A stretch of 64,000 nt of DNA. Origin: Hyphomicrobiales bacterium (lineage in GTDB: Bacteria > Pseudomonadota > Alphaproteobacteria > Rhizobiales > Xanthobacteraceae). Shown here piece after piece: positions 27,915 through 35,427 of this stretch (position 1 is the first letter of the stretch; the number at the start of each line of letters is the position of its first letter). The translations under genes were made by a program, and so were the position numbers. The stretch is from assembly GCA_016713235.1 (NCBI GenBank), contig JADJPN010000006.1, forward strand, positions 32,286 to 96,285, in the 5' to 3' direction. Below the pieces are notes generated by a model that was not told where the DNA came from, made no database searches, and saw only the letters and a list, made by a program, of their open reading frames with translations.

Positions 27915-28623
27915 GATTCTTCGCATCATGAATTTGCGCGCCGGCTACGGCGAGGCCGTGGTGCTGCCGGACCTCTCGCTCATGGTCGAGCGCGGACAAT
28001 CGCTCGCGCTGCTCGGCCGCAATGGCATGGGCAAGACCACGCTCGTCAATTCCATTGTTGGCGTGACGCGCCGCTTCAGCGGCAGGATCATGCTCGACGG
28101 CAACGACATCACTTCATTGCGCCCCGATCAGCGTGCGCACGCCGGCATCGGCTGGGTGCCGCAGGAGCGCAACATCTTCAAATCGCTGACCGTGACCGAG
28201 AACCTGACAGCCGTCGCTACTCCGGGAAAATGGGACGCCGGCCGCGTCTTTCAGATGTTTCCCCGGCTTGGCGAGCGCCGCAACAATCTCGGTGACCAGC
28301 TTTCCGGCGGCGAGCAGCAGATGCTGGCCGTTGGCCGTGCGCTTGTTTTGAATCCGAAACTGCTCCTGCTCGACGAGCCGCTCGAAGGTCTCGCGCCGAT
28401 CATCGTCGATGAATTGCTCGCCGCGCTCCGCCGCATTATCGCGGAGGAAAAGCTCTCCGCGATCCTTGTCGAACAGAACGCGCAAAAGATCTTAAGCGTC
28501 ACGGACCGCGCGGCAATTCTGGAGCGTGGCGCGATCGTGCACGAAGCCGCGAGCGCCGAGTTGCGCAAACAGCCGCGGGTTCTGGAAAATTATCTCGGCG
28601 TCGGGAAAGCGAAGCGCGCTTAG
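27907..28623 (+). CDS. ABC transporter ATP-binding protein (LivF-like)
   Basis: This 238-residue ATPase begins at ATG 27907, overlapping the end of the LivG-like gene by 8 bp. Walker A is GRNGMGKTT, the Q-loop region is GIGWVPQERNIFKSLTV, the signature is LSGGEQQMLAVGRALVLNPKLLLLDEP, and it ends with EQNAQKILSVTDRAAILERG, all typical of LivF. It is the last gene of the operon. The hemA stop on the other strand begins 2 bp later, so the two operons converge tightly. Confidence 0.92.
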   Translation: MTEILRIMNLRAGYGEAVVLPDLSLMVERGQSLALLGRNGMGKTTLVNSIVGVTRRFSGRIMLDGNDITSLRPDQRAHAGIGWVPQERNIFKSLTVTENLTAVATPGKWDAGRVFQMFPRLGERRNNLGDQLSGGEQQMLAVGRALVLNPKLLLLDEPLEGLAPIIVDELLAALRRIIAEEKLSAILVEQNAQKILSVTDRAAILERGAIVHEAASAELRKQPRVLENYLGVGKAKRA

Positions 28624-28624
28624 C

Positions 28625-29860
28625 TTATTCGGCCGCCTGTTGGGCGCGCGCAAACGTCAGGCCGAGCTTGTTCCATACCTCGACCAGCGCATCGACGAGC
28701 TCCGTGATCAGCTTGTCGTCGTGGAGCGGCGAAGGCGTCACGCGCAGGCGCTCGGCGCCGCGCGGCACGGTCGGATAATTGATCGGCTGGATGTAGATGC
28801 CGTACTCGTTCAGGAGCATGTCGCTCGCTGCCTTGCAGGCTGCCGCATCACCGACCATCAGCGGAATGATGTGCGTGTTGCCCGGCATCACCGGCAGACC
28901 CGCCTTGAACATTTCCGATTTCGCGCGTGCGACCTGCGCACGATGACCGACACGCTCGATCTGCGAAGTCTTGAGATGCTTGATCGAGGCCGTCGCCGCG
29001 GCGGCAATCGCCGGCGGCAGCGCCGTCGTGAAAATGAATCCCGGCGCGAACGAGCGCACCGCATCGCAGACCGCGTGCTTGCCCGCGATGTAACCGCCCA
29101 CCACGCCAAACGCCTTGCCCAGCGTACCTTCGATTACATCGACGCGGCTCATCACGCCGTCGCGCTCCGCGACGCCTGCGCCGCGCGCGCCATACATGCC
29201 GACGGCATGCACTTCATCGAGATAGGTCATCGCGCCGTAGCGCTCGGCGAGATCGCAGATCGCAGCGATGGGCGCGACATCGCCGTCCATCGAGTAAATG
29301 CTTTCGAATACGACCAGCTTCGGCCGGCTGCCCGCGCCTTTGAGCAATTCTTCGAGATGCGACAGATCGTTGTGGCGGAAGATCATCTTCTGCGCGCCGG
29401 ACTGGCGCACGCCTTCGATCATCGAATTGTGGTTGAGCGCGTCTGAAAGAATGAGACAGTCCGGCAACAGTTTCGCGATCGTCGAGATGCCGGTCTCGTT
29501 GGAGATGTAACCCGAGGTGAATACGAGCGCCGCTTCCTTCTGATGAAGGTCGGCAAGCTCCGCCTCGAGATCGACGATATGTTTGCTGTTGCCCGCGATG
29601 TTGCGCGTGCCGCCCGCGCCAGTGCCGCATTCCTGCGCGGCCTTGGTCATGGCATCGATAACATTCGGATGCCGGCCCATGCCGAGATAATCGTTCGAGC
29701 ACCAGACCACGATCTCACGGGCGCCCTCGGGCGAATGCCAGATCGCACGCGGAAAGCGCGCCGCATCGCGGTCGATCGGAGTGAAGACGCGATAGCGCCG
29801 CTCGGCGTGCAGGCCGTTCAGCGCTTTTTCGAACAGGTGCTCGTAATCAGATGTCTTCAA
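28625..29860 (-). CDS. hemA: 5-aminolevulinate synthase
   Basis: HemA condenses glycine and succinyl-CoA to 5-aminolevulinate, the first step of haem synthesis by the alphaproteobacterial C4 route. The PLP enzyme shows WCSNDYLGMGRHPNV, the GTGAGGTRNIAGN loop, the SDALNHNSMIEG segment, YLDEVHAVGMYG, and the PLP Lys in EGTLGKAFGVVGGYIAG. TTG 29860 is taken as the start because GGAAG lies 9 bases upstream and the N-terminus is then family-like; another TTG at 29887 is possible. The result is about 411 residues, a normal length. Confidence 0.94.
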   Translation of the reverse strand: MKTSDYEHLFEKALNGLHAERRYRVFTPIDRDAARFPRAIWHSPEGAREIVVWCSNDYLGMGRHPNVIDAMTKAAQECGTGAGGTRNIAGNSKHIVDLEAELADLHQKEAALVFTSGYISNETGISTIAKLLPDCLILSDALNHNSMIEGVRQSGAQKMIFRHNDLSHLEELLKGAGSRPKLVVFESIYSMDGDVAPIAAICDLAERYGAMTYLDEVHAVGMYGARGAGVAERDGVMSRVDVIEGTLGKAFGVVGGYIAGKHAVCDAVRSFAPGFIFTTALPPAIAAAATASIKHLKTSQIERVGHRAQVARAKSEMFKAGLPVMPGNTHIIPLMVGDAAACKAASDMLLNEYGIYIQPINYPTVPRGAERLRVTPSPLHDDKLITELVDALVEVWNKLGLTFARAQQAAE

Positions 29861-30186
29861 GACTGCCAGCTTCCGGCGATTCCGCAATCGCGGCGTACAT
29901 TCCTCTTTAGAAACGTATCAAGGAAGGGGCACAACGTCGCGGGAAATGCCTCTTGAGAGAGCAAATCCTTGAACTCCAAGGACTTGCGGTAACCAGATAC
30001 TTTTTTCATACCTGCCCCGCAATTTACCGCTACCTAAATACCTTCCAAATGCCCCTAAGGGCTGGAAATCAGAAGGAGTTTGAAGGCGTTAACTCTTTAG
30101 AAACCATACGGCGGGCAATTTCTGCCTAGTGACCCCTATTTTGGGGGGCGCTGGACCCTCGCTTTGAGGGGCTGGGGAGAGGTTTC
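29861..30186. promoter_or_regulatory. Divergent hemA / fliF intergenic region
   Basis: This stretch of about 325 bp contains no convincing gene. It must hold the promoters of hemA (minus) and of the fliF operon (plus). A small inverted repeat TCCTTG/CAAGGA lies at 29966-29982. On the fliF side, TTAAC at 30089 and AAACCAT at 30101-30107 resemble a degenerate CtrA site. GGGGAGAGG at about 30173-30181 is the fliF ribosome binding site. Confidence 0.4.
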
Positions 30187-31839
30187 TTGAACGGGATTGT
30201 CGAGTTCGTCCGGACTTTGGGCGCAGCGCGGCTTGCCGCAATGGGCGCCGTGGCCGCAGCCCTCATTTTCTTCTTTGTTTTCATTGTTGCCCGGGTCTCG
30301 GCGCCTGCCATGGCGCCGCTCTTCACGGAAATGACGCTCGACGACTCCTCGCGCATCGTCCGCGAACTCGAAACCCAGGGCATCCCGTACGAAATCAAGA
30401 ACGACGGCGCGACCATCCTGATTCCCAAGGACAAGGTCGCCCGCACCCGCATGCGCCTTGCCGAAACCGGCCTGCCGCGCGGCGGCAATGTCGGCTACGA
30501 AATCTTCGACCGCACCGATACGCTCGGCACCACCTCATTCGTGCAGAACGTCAATCACGTCCGTGCGCTGGAAGGCGAACTCGCCCGCACCATCCGCTCG
30601 ATCGACCGCATCGCCGCGGCCCGCGTGCACCTCGTTATTCCTGAGCGCCAATTGTTCACGCGCGACCGGCAGGAGCCTTCGGCTTCCATCGTGCTGCAAG
30701 TTCGCGGCTCGCTGGAAATGTCGCAAGTCCGTGCCGTCCGCCATCTCGTCGCGAGCGCCGTGCGCGGCCTCAAGACCGAGCGCATTTCCATCGTCGATGA
30801 ACGCGGTCAGTTGCTCGCCGACGGCTCCGGCGACACGACGAGCGGCGTTTCCGGCATGGACGAGCGCAATGCCGCATACGAGCGCAAACTGAGAGAACAG
30901 ATCGACGCGATCGTGACGAGCGTGGTCGGCGCGAACCGCGCCCGCGTCACCGTTTCCGCGGAACTCGACTATTCGCGGATCCAGCAGACGCAGGACATGT
31001 TCGATCCGGAGCAGCGCGTCGTGCGCTCGACCCAGACCCGCGAAGAGCAATCGGCCACCGGAGGCACCCAGAACAACGACGGCGTGACCGTCGCCAACGA
31101 TATCCCCGGCAACAACCAGCCGCGCAACCAGCAGCAAAACCCGCAGCCGCGCGATAACGCGCGCAAGACCGAAGAAGTCGTGAACTACGAGATCACCCGC
31201 ACGACCCGCACCGAAACGCTGGAACCGGGCCGCGTGAAGCGCGTCTCGGTCGCGGTGCTGGTGGACGGCGTTTACACCAAGGGCACGAACAACGAGGTCA
31301 GCTACCAGCCGCGCTCGAAGGAAGATCTGGAGCGCATCACGGCGCTGGTGCGCTCGGCCATCGGCTTCAACGAAAAGCGCGGTGACATGATCGAAGTCGT
31401 GAACCTGCGCTTCGCAGAACCGACCGTCATTCCGCAGACCGCGGGCGACACCGGCTTTCTGTCGCTCCTGCGCTTCACCACCGACGACATCATGCGCTCG
31501 GTCGAGATCGGCGTGATGCTGATTCTCGGCCTGCTGGTACTGCTCTTCGTGGTGCGGCCGCTGGTCCGCCGCGTGATCACGCCCGAGCAGAACAACGCGA
31601 TCGCCGCAACGGTCGCGGCGCCTGCTATCGCCCCGCCCGTGCCTTCACCTCCGATCGCGGACGTGCCGCAAGCGCCGATTGCCCGCTCCAACCATCCCGC
31701 CGCGCTTCTCATCGAATCCGCGCAGATCATGGGCGAAGCACACCAGAAATCGATGCAGAAGGTCGGTGAGCTCGTGCAGGGCAACCCGCAGGAAACCGTC
31801 TCCGTTCTCCGCCAGTGGATGAACGAGCGGTCAGCGTGA
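30187..31839 (+). CDS. fliF: Flagellar MS-ring protein FliF
   Basis: FliF builds the membrane-embedded MS ring on which the rotor and export gate assemble. The 550-residue protein starts at TTG 30187 with a GGAGAGG site 4-5 bases upstream. It has a first membrane span at about 15-38, ring-building motifs (PLFTEMTLDDSSRIVRELE; LARTIRSIDRIAAARVHLVIP), and a second span near 436-458 (SVEIGVMLILGLLVLLFVV). The cytoplasmic tail that binds FliG follows. It is the first gene of fliF-fliG-fliH-fliN-flbD and overlaps fliG by GTGA. Confidence 0.95.
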   Translation: MNGIVEFVRTLGAARLAAMGAVAAALIFFFVFIVARVSAPAMAPLFTEMTLDDSSRIVRELETQGIPYEIKNDGATILIPKDKVARTRMRLAETGLPRGGNVGYEIFDRTDTLGTTSFVQNVNHVRALEGELARTIRSIDRIAAARVHLVIPERQLFTRDRQEPSASIVLQVRGSLEMSQVRAVRHLVASAVRGLKTERISIVDERGQLLADGSGDTTSGVSGMDERNAAYERKLREQIDAIVTSVVGANRARVTVSAELDYSRIQQTQDMFDPEQRVVRSTQTREEQSATGGTQNNDGVTVANDIPGNNQPRNQQQNPQPRDNARKTEEVVNYEITRTTRTETLEPGRVKRVSVAVLVDGVYTKGTNNEVSYQPRSKEDLERITALVRSAIGFNEKRGDMIEVVNLRFAEPTVIPQTAGDTGFLSLLRFTTDDIMRSVEIGVMLILGLLVLLFVVRPLVRRVITPEQNNAIAATVAAPAIAPPVPSPPIADVPQAPIARSNHPAALLIESAQIMGEAHQKSMQKVGELVQGNPQETVSVLRQWMNERSA

Positions 31840-32905
31840 GTGAGAGAATGAACGCGACCCCAGCCATCGCCGCCAAGCAGAAAGCGCCGCCGCCGTCGCA
31901 TAACGGACGGCCGCTGACCGGCGTCGAGCGCGCGGGGATTCTCCTGCTTTCGCTCGGGGAAGAGCACGGCCAGGAAGTCTGGAAGATGCTCGACGAAGAC
32001 GAGGTGCGCGAGCTTTCCATCGCCATGTCGAAACTCGGCGTGATCGATTCCAATGTCGTCGACACGCTGCTGGTGGACTTCGTCGGCCAGATCTCGGGCA
32101 ACGGCGCCTGCTGGGCAACACGTCCGCGACCGAACGGCTGCTGTCGCAGTTTCTTCCAAGCGATCGCGTCAACTCGATCATGGAAGAGATCCGCGGCCCC
32201 GCCGGCCGCAACATGTGGGAGAAGCTTTCCAATGTGCAGGAAGGCATTCTCGCCAACTTCCTGAAGAACGAATATCCGCAGACCATCGCGGTGGTGCTTT
32301 CGAAAATCCGCTCCGAGCAGTCCGCGCGCGTGCTCTCCGTACTGCCCGAACCGCTTGCCCTCGATGTCATCGACCGCCTCATCAAGATGGAATCGGTACA
32401 GAAAGATGTGATCGAGCGCGTCGAGCAGACGCTGCGCTCCGAATTCATGTCGACGCTCTCGCAGACCTCGAAGCGCGATCCTTACGCGCCGATCGCGGAA
32501 ATCTTCAACTTTTTCGACCGACAGACCGAAACGCGCTTCTTCTCCGCGATGGAAGCTTCCCAAAGAGAGTCCGCCGAACGCATCAAGACGCTGATGTTCA
32601 CCTTCGACGATCTGGTGAAGCTCGATACCGGCGCAATCCAGACGGTCCTCCGCAAGGTCGATAAGGGCAAACTCACGATCGCGCTCAAGGGCGCGACCGA
32701 AACCGTGCGCGAATATTTCCTGAAGAATATGTCGCAGCGCGCGGCGAAAATGATGATGGATGACCTCCAGAACATGGGGCCGGTCCGGCTGCGCGAAGTG
32801 GACGAAGCGCAGACGCTGATGATCACGACCGCGAAAGACCTCGCCGACAAGGGCGAGATCGTGATCGTCAAAGGCAGCAACACCCAGGACGAGTTGGTAT
32901 ATTAA
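31836..32905 (+). pseudogene. fliG: Flagellar motor switch protein FliG, interrupted by one apparent frameshift
   Basis: FliG is the rotor protein that receives torque from the stators. From GTG 31836 (overlapping the fliF stop) the frame reads LTGVERAGILLLSLGEEHG and LLVDFVGQISGNGA, then breaks at about 32106. The next frame continues as LLGNTSATERLLSQFLP, then RGPAGRNMWEKLSNVQE, YPQTIAVVLSKI and the C-terminal LKGATETVREYFLKNM. Adding one base gives a 356-residue protein of normal length with nothing missing. Motility would be lost without FliG while every other flagellar gene here is intact, so a consensus error is likely. Its TAA overlaps the next ATG. Confidence 0.9.
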
Positions 32906-33543
32906 TGGCGGCCACCAGCACAAAATCTCCCGCCAAATATCTCTTCGACCTCGAGTTCGGCGCGGGCGGCCGCTTCGGCGACCTGTCCGGCAATGCGCGC
33001 GCGGCAATCGCGGAAGCGGAGAAAACCTCGTTCCGCAAAGGCTTCGAAACCGCGAAGAAGGAAGGCGAGCAGAAGTCCGCGACACAGCTCGAGCGCATCG
33101 CAACCGAGATGCATCTCGTGGTCGGCCGCATGGCTGCGATCGAAACCCGGCTGGAACGTGAAGCGATTGACGTCGCCGCCGCGATCGCGCGCCAGCTTGC
33201 GCCCGCATTGATTGCGCGTCAGCCGATGGCCGAAATCGAGGCGCTTGTGCTCGACGTGCTCTCGCATGTCCGCGCGGCACCCCATGTCGCCGTGCGTATT
33301 TCGCCCGAAATGGCGGAAAGCGCGGGCGCGCGTCTCAAGAAAATTGCCGACGAGCGCGGCTTCGCGAGCCGTCTCGTAGTTCTTCCGGATCCTGCGATCC
33401 AAGGCGGCAACTGCCTGATCGAATGGGCGGATGGCGGCGTTGCGCGCGACGCGACCGCGATCAGCGCCCGCATTGAGCAGGCAATTCAGAATTACCTCGG
33501 CGCGCCCGATAGCGCGTCCACCGTTCCGGAGAGCAAGTCATGA
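32905..33543 (+). CDS. fliH: FliH/FlbE-like flagellar assembly protein
   Basis: This is a 212-residue soluble protein in the fliH position between fliG and fliN. It has a short conserved N-terminal YLFDLEFG, a long helical region at about 30-100 (EAEKTSFRKGFETAKKEGEQ) and a C-terminal domain like the V/F-ATPase E subunit stalk (RISPEMAESAGARLKKIADE, then GGNCLIEWADGGVARD). Such proteins hold the FliI export ATPase at the base and deliver substrates. It overlaps fliG by one base and fliN by four. FlbE is the Caulobacter name. Confidence 0.85.
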   Translation: MAATSTKSPAKYLFDLEFGAGGRFGDLSGNARAAIAEAEKTSFRKGFETAKKEGEQKSATQLERIATEMHLVVGRMAAIETRLEREAIDVAAAIARQLAPALIARQPMAEIEALVLDVLSHVRAAPHVAVRISPEMAESAGARLKKIADERGFASRLVVLPDPAIQGGNCLIEWADGGVARDATAISARIEQAIQNYLGAPDSASTVPESKS

Positions 33544-33890
33544 GCGACGAAAACAAACCGCCGCTGCCCAATCTTGAGGCCGATGTCAGCGCCATCAATG
33601 CGGCACCACCGACTGCGCCCGATACCGACCATGCGACCAAGAGCGCGGGCGACCTCGAAGCGCTGTTCGACGTGCCGGTGCATGTCTCCGCAGTGCTCGG
33701 CCGCACCCGTATGGATGTCGGCGATCTTCTGAAGCTCGCGCCGGGCACCATGCTGGAGCTCGACCGCAAGGTCGGTGAAGCCATCGATATTTTCGTGAAC
33801 AACCGCCTGGTCGCGCGCGGTGAAGTCGTGCTGGTGGAAGACCGGCTCGGCGTGACCATGACGGAAATCATCAAAGCCGAGCGCAACTAA
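33540..33890 (+). CDS. fliN: Flagellar motor switch protein FliN
   Basis: FliN forms the lower C-ring with FliM. The 116-residue protein has a variable acidic N-terminus and the SpoA/FliN domain from about residue 40: LFDVPVHVSAVLGRTRMDVGDLLKL, GTMLELDRKVGEAIDIFVN and RGEVVLVEDRLGVTMTEII. The ATG overlaps the fliH stop and is 21 bp upstream of flbD. No fliM is in this window. Confidence 0.93.
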   Translation: MSDENKPPLPNLEADVSAINAAPPTAPDTDHATKSAGDLEALFDVPVHVSAVLGRTRMDVGDLLKLAPGTMLELDRKVGEAIDIFVNNRLVARGEVVLVEDRLGVTMTEIIKAERN

Positions 33891-33911
33891 GGCCGGCGGA
33901 CGGAGCGAACC

Positions 33912-35270
33912 ATGCGCCTACTCATCATCGGCACCCTCAAGGGCCAGCTTTCGACGGCGACCAAGATCGCGGTCGATCGCGGTGCGAGCGTGACCCACGC
34001 GGTCGACAACGAACAGGGCTTAAGAGTGCTGCGCGCCCGCGGCGCCGATCTCATCATGGCCGATGTCACGCTCGACATCCGGGACCTGGTCAAGAAGATC
34101 GCAAACGAGCGGATGCACGCTCCGGTCATTGCCTGCGGCGTCGAAACCGACGCGCGCGCGGCCGTGGACGCAATTCATGCCGGCGCAAAGGAATACATCC
34201 CGCTGCCGCCGGACCCGGAACTGATCGCCGCCGTGCTTGCCGCGGTTGCCGACGACGGCCGCGATTTCGTCTTCCGCGACGAAGCCATGGCGCGGGTCGT
34301 GCGTCTCGCAGCGCAGGTCGCAACTTCCGAAGCCTCGATCCTCATCACCGGCGAAAGCGGCACCGGCAAGGAAATGCTCGCGCGTTTCGTGCATGTGAAG
34401 AGCCCGCGCGCGAACAAGGTTTTCGTCTCCGTGAACTGCGCCGCGATCCCGGAGAACCTTCTGGAGTCGGAACTCTTCGGCCACGAAAAGGGTGCCTTCA
34501 CCGGCGCCATCGCGCGCCGTATCGGCAAATTCGAAGAAGCGACCGGCGGCACGCTGCTGCTCGACGAAATCTCCGAGATGGACGTGCGGCTGCAGTCCAA
34601 GCTGCTGCGCGCCATCCAGGAGCGCGTGATCGATCGCGTCGGCGGCAATCGCCCTGTGCCCGTGGATATCCGCATCATCGCGACCTCGAACCGCAATCTC
34701 GGCGAGGAGGTCCGTGCCGGACGTTTCCGGGAGGATTTGCTCTACCGGCTCAATGTCGTGAACCTCCAAATTCCGCCGCTGCGCGAACGCCCGCAGGACG
34801 TGCTCGAACTCGCCGATCACTTCATCCGCCATTATTCGGATGTGAACGGCGTCGCCGCAAAACAGCTCTCGCAGGACGCCAAGCGCGAACTCTTACGCAA
34901 CCGCTGGCCCGGCAACGTCCGCGAAATGGAAAACACGCTGCACCGCGCAGTGCTGCTCGCGACCGGCGACGACATCGGGATCGATGCGATCCGGCTCCCC
35001 GACGGCACTTCGCTCGCGAACGTTCCGAGCGGCCCTGTCGCGCACGCGCAGCAGGTTTCCGATCAGCTTGCCGCTTCGCTGGTCGGCCGCACGGTCGCCG
35101 ATGTCGAGCGTGACCTCATCCTCGAAACCCTCAAACACTGTCTCGGTAACCGCACCCACGCCGCGAACGTGCTCGGCATCTCGATCCGCACGCTTCGCAA
35201 CAAACTCAACGAATATTCGGCGGAAGGGATCGCAATCCCGGCGCCCGCCTCCGGCATCGCCGCCGCATAG
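33912..35270 (+). CDS. flbD: Sigma-54-dependent flagellar regulator FlbD
   Basis: FlbD activates late flagellar genes with sigma-54 RNA polymerase and represses early ones. The 452-residue protein has a divergent receiver domain (about 1-120), an AAA+ domain with Walker A GESGTGKE and the sigma-54 contact loop GAFTGA, then ELFGHEKG and RWPGNVREMENTL, and a Fis-type C-terminal helix-turn-helix (GNRTHAANVLGISIRTLRNKL). The receiver lacks the usual acidic pair near the N-terminus (IIGTL) and the conserved Lys-Pro (YIPLPP), so it is unlikely to be a normal phosphoacceptor. A strong terminator follows. Confidence 0.93.
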   Translation: MRLLIIGTLKGQLSTATKIAVDRGASVTHAVDNEQGLRVLRARGADLIMADVTLDIRDLVKKIANERMHAPVIACGVETDARAAVDAIHAGAKEYIPLPPDPELIAAVLAAVADDGRDFVFRDEAMARVVRLAAQVATSEASILITGESGTGKEMLARFVHVKSPRANKVFVSVNCAAIPENLLESELFGHEKGAFTGAIARRIGKFEEATGGTLLLDEISEMDVRLQSKLLRAIQERVIDRVGGNRPVPVDIRIIATSNRNLGEEVRAGRFREDLLYRLNVVNLQIPPLRERPQDVLELADHFIRHYSDVNGVAAKQLSQDAKRELLRNRWPGNVREMENTLHRAVLLATGDDIGIDAIRLPDGTSLANVPSGPVAHAQQVSDQLAASLVGRTVADVERDLILETLKHCLGNRTHAANVLGISIRTLRNKLNEYSAEGIAIPAPASGIAAA

Positions 35271-35296
35271 ATTTCCAGACGACCCCCAAGCCCAAC

Positions 35297-35330
35297 GGAA
35301 AAAGGCCGGACAGAAGTCCGGCCTTTTTCC
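35297..35330 (+). terminator. Rho-independent terminator after flbD
   Basis: GGAAAAAGGCCGGAC, loop AGAA, then GTCCGGCCTTTTTCC form a perfect 15-bp stem whose 3' arm contains a T5 run. It ends the fliF-flbD operon. Confidence 0.9.
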
Positions 35331-35342
35331 ATTAGCGATTCC

Positions 35343-35371
35343 TTAACCCGCATTAACCCTTCGCTAACCAT
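35343..35371 (+). promoter_or_regulatory. Predicted CtrA-binding cluster upstream of flhA
   Basis: TTAACC occurs at 35343 and 35353 in the same orientation, 10 bp apart, followed by CTAACCAT at 35364. These match CtrA half-sites (TTAACCAT), although the gap between the TTAA elements is 6 bp instead of the Caulobacter 7 bp. The cluster lies 57-85 bp before the flhA start. Confidence 0.55.
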
Positions 35372-35427
35372 AAGGGAGGCAAAAATTGCCGGGGGAGCGC
35401 GCCCGGTCAGTGGCGCGAGGAATCGAT

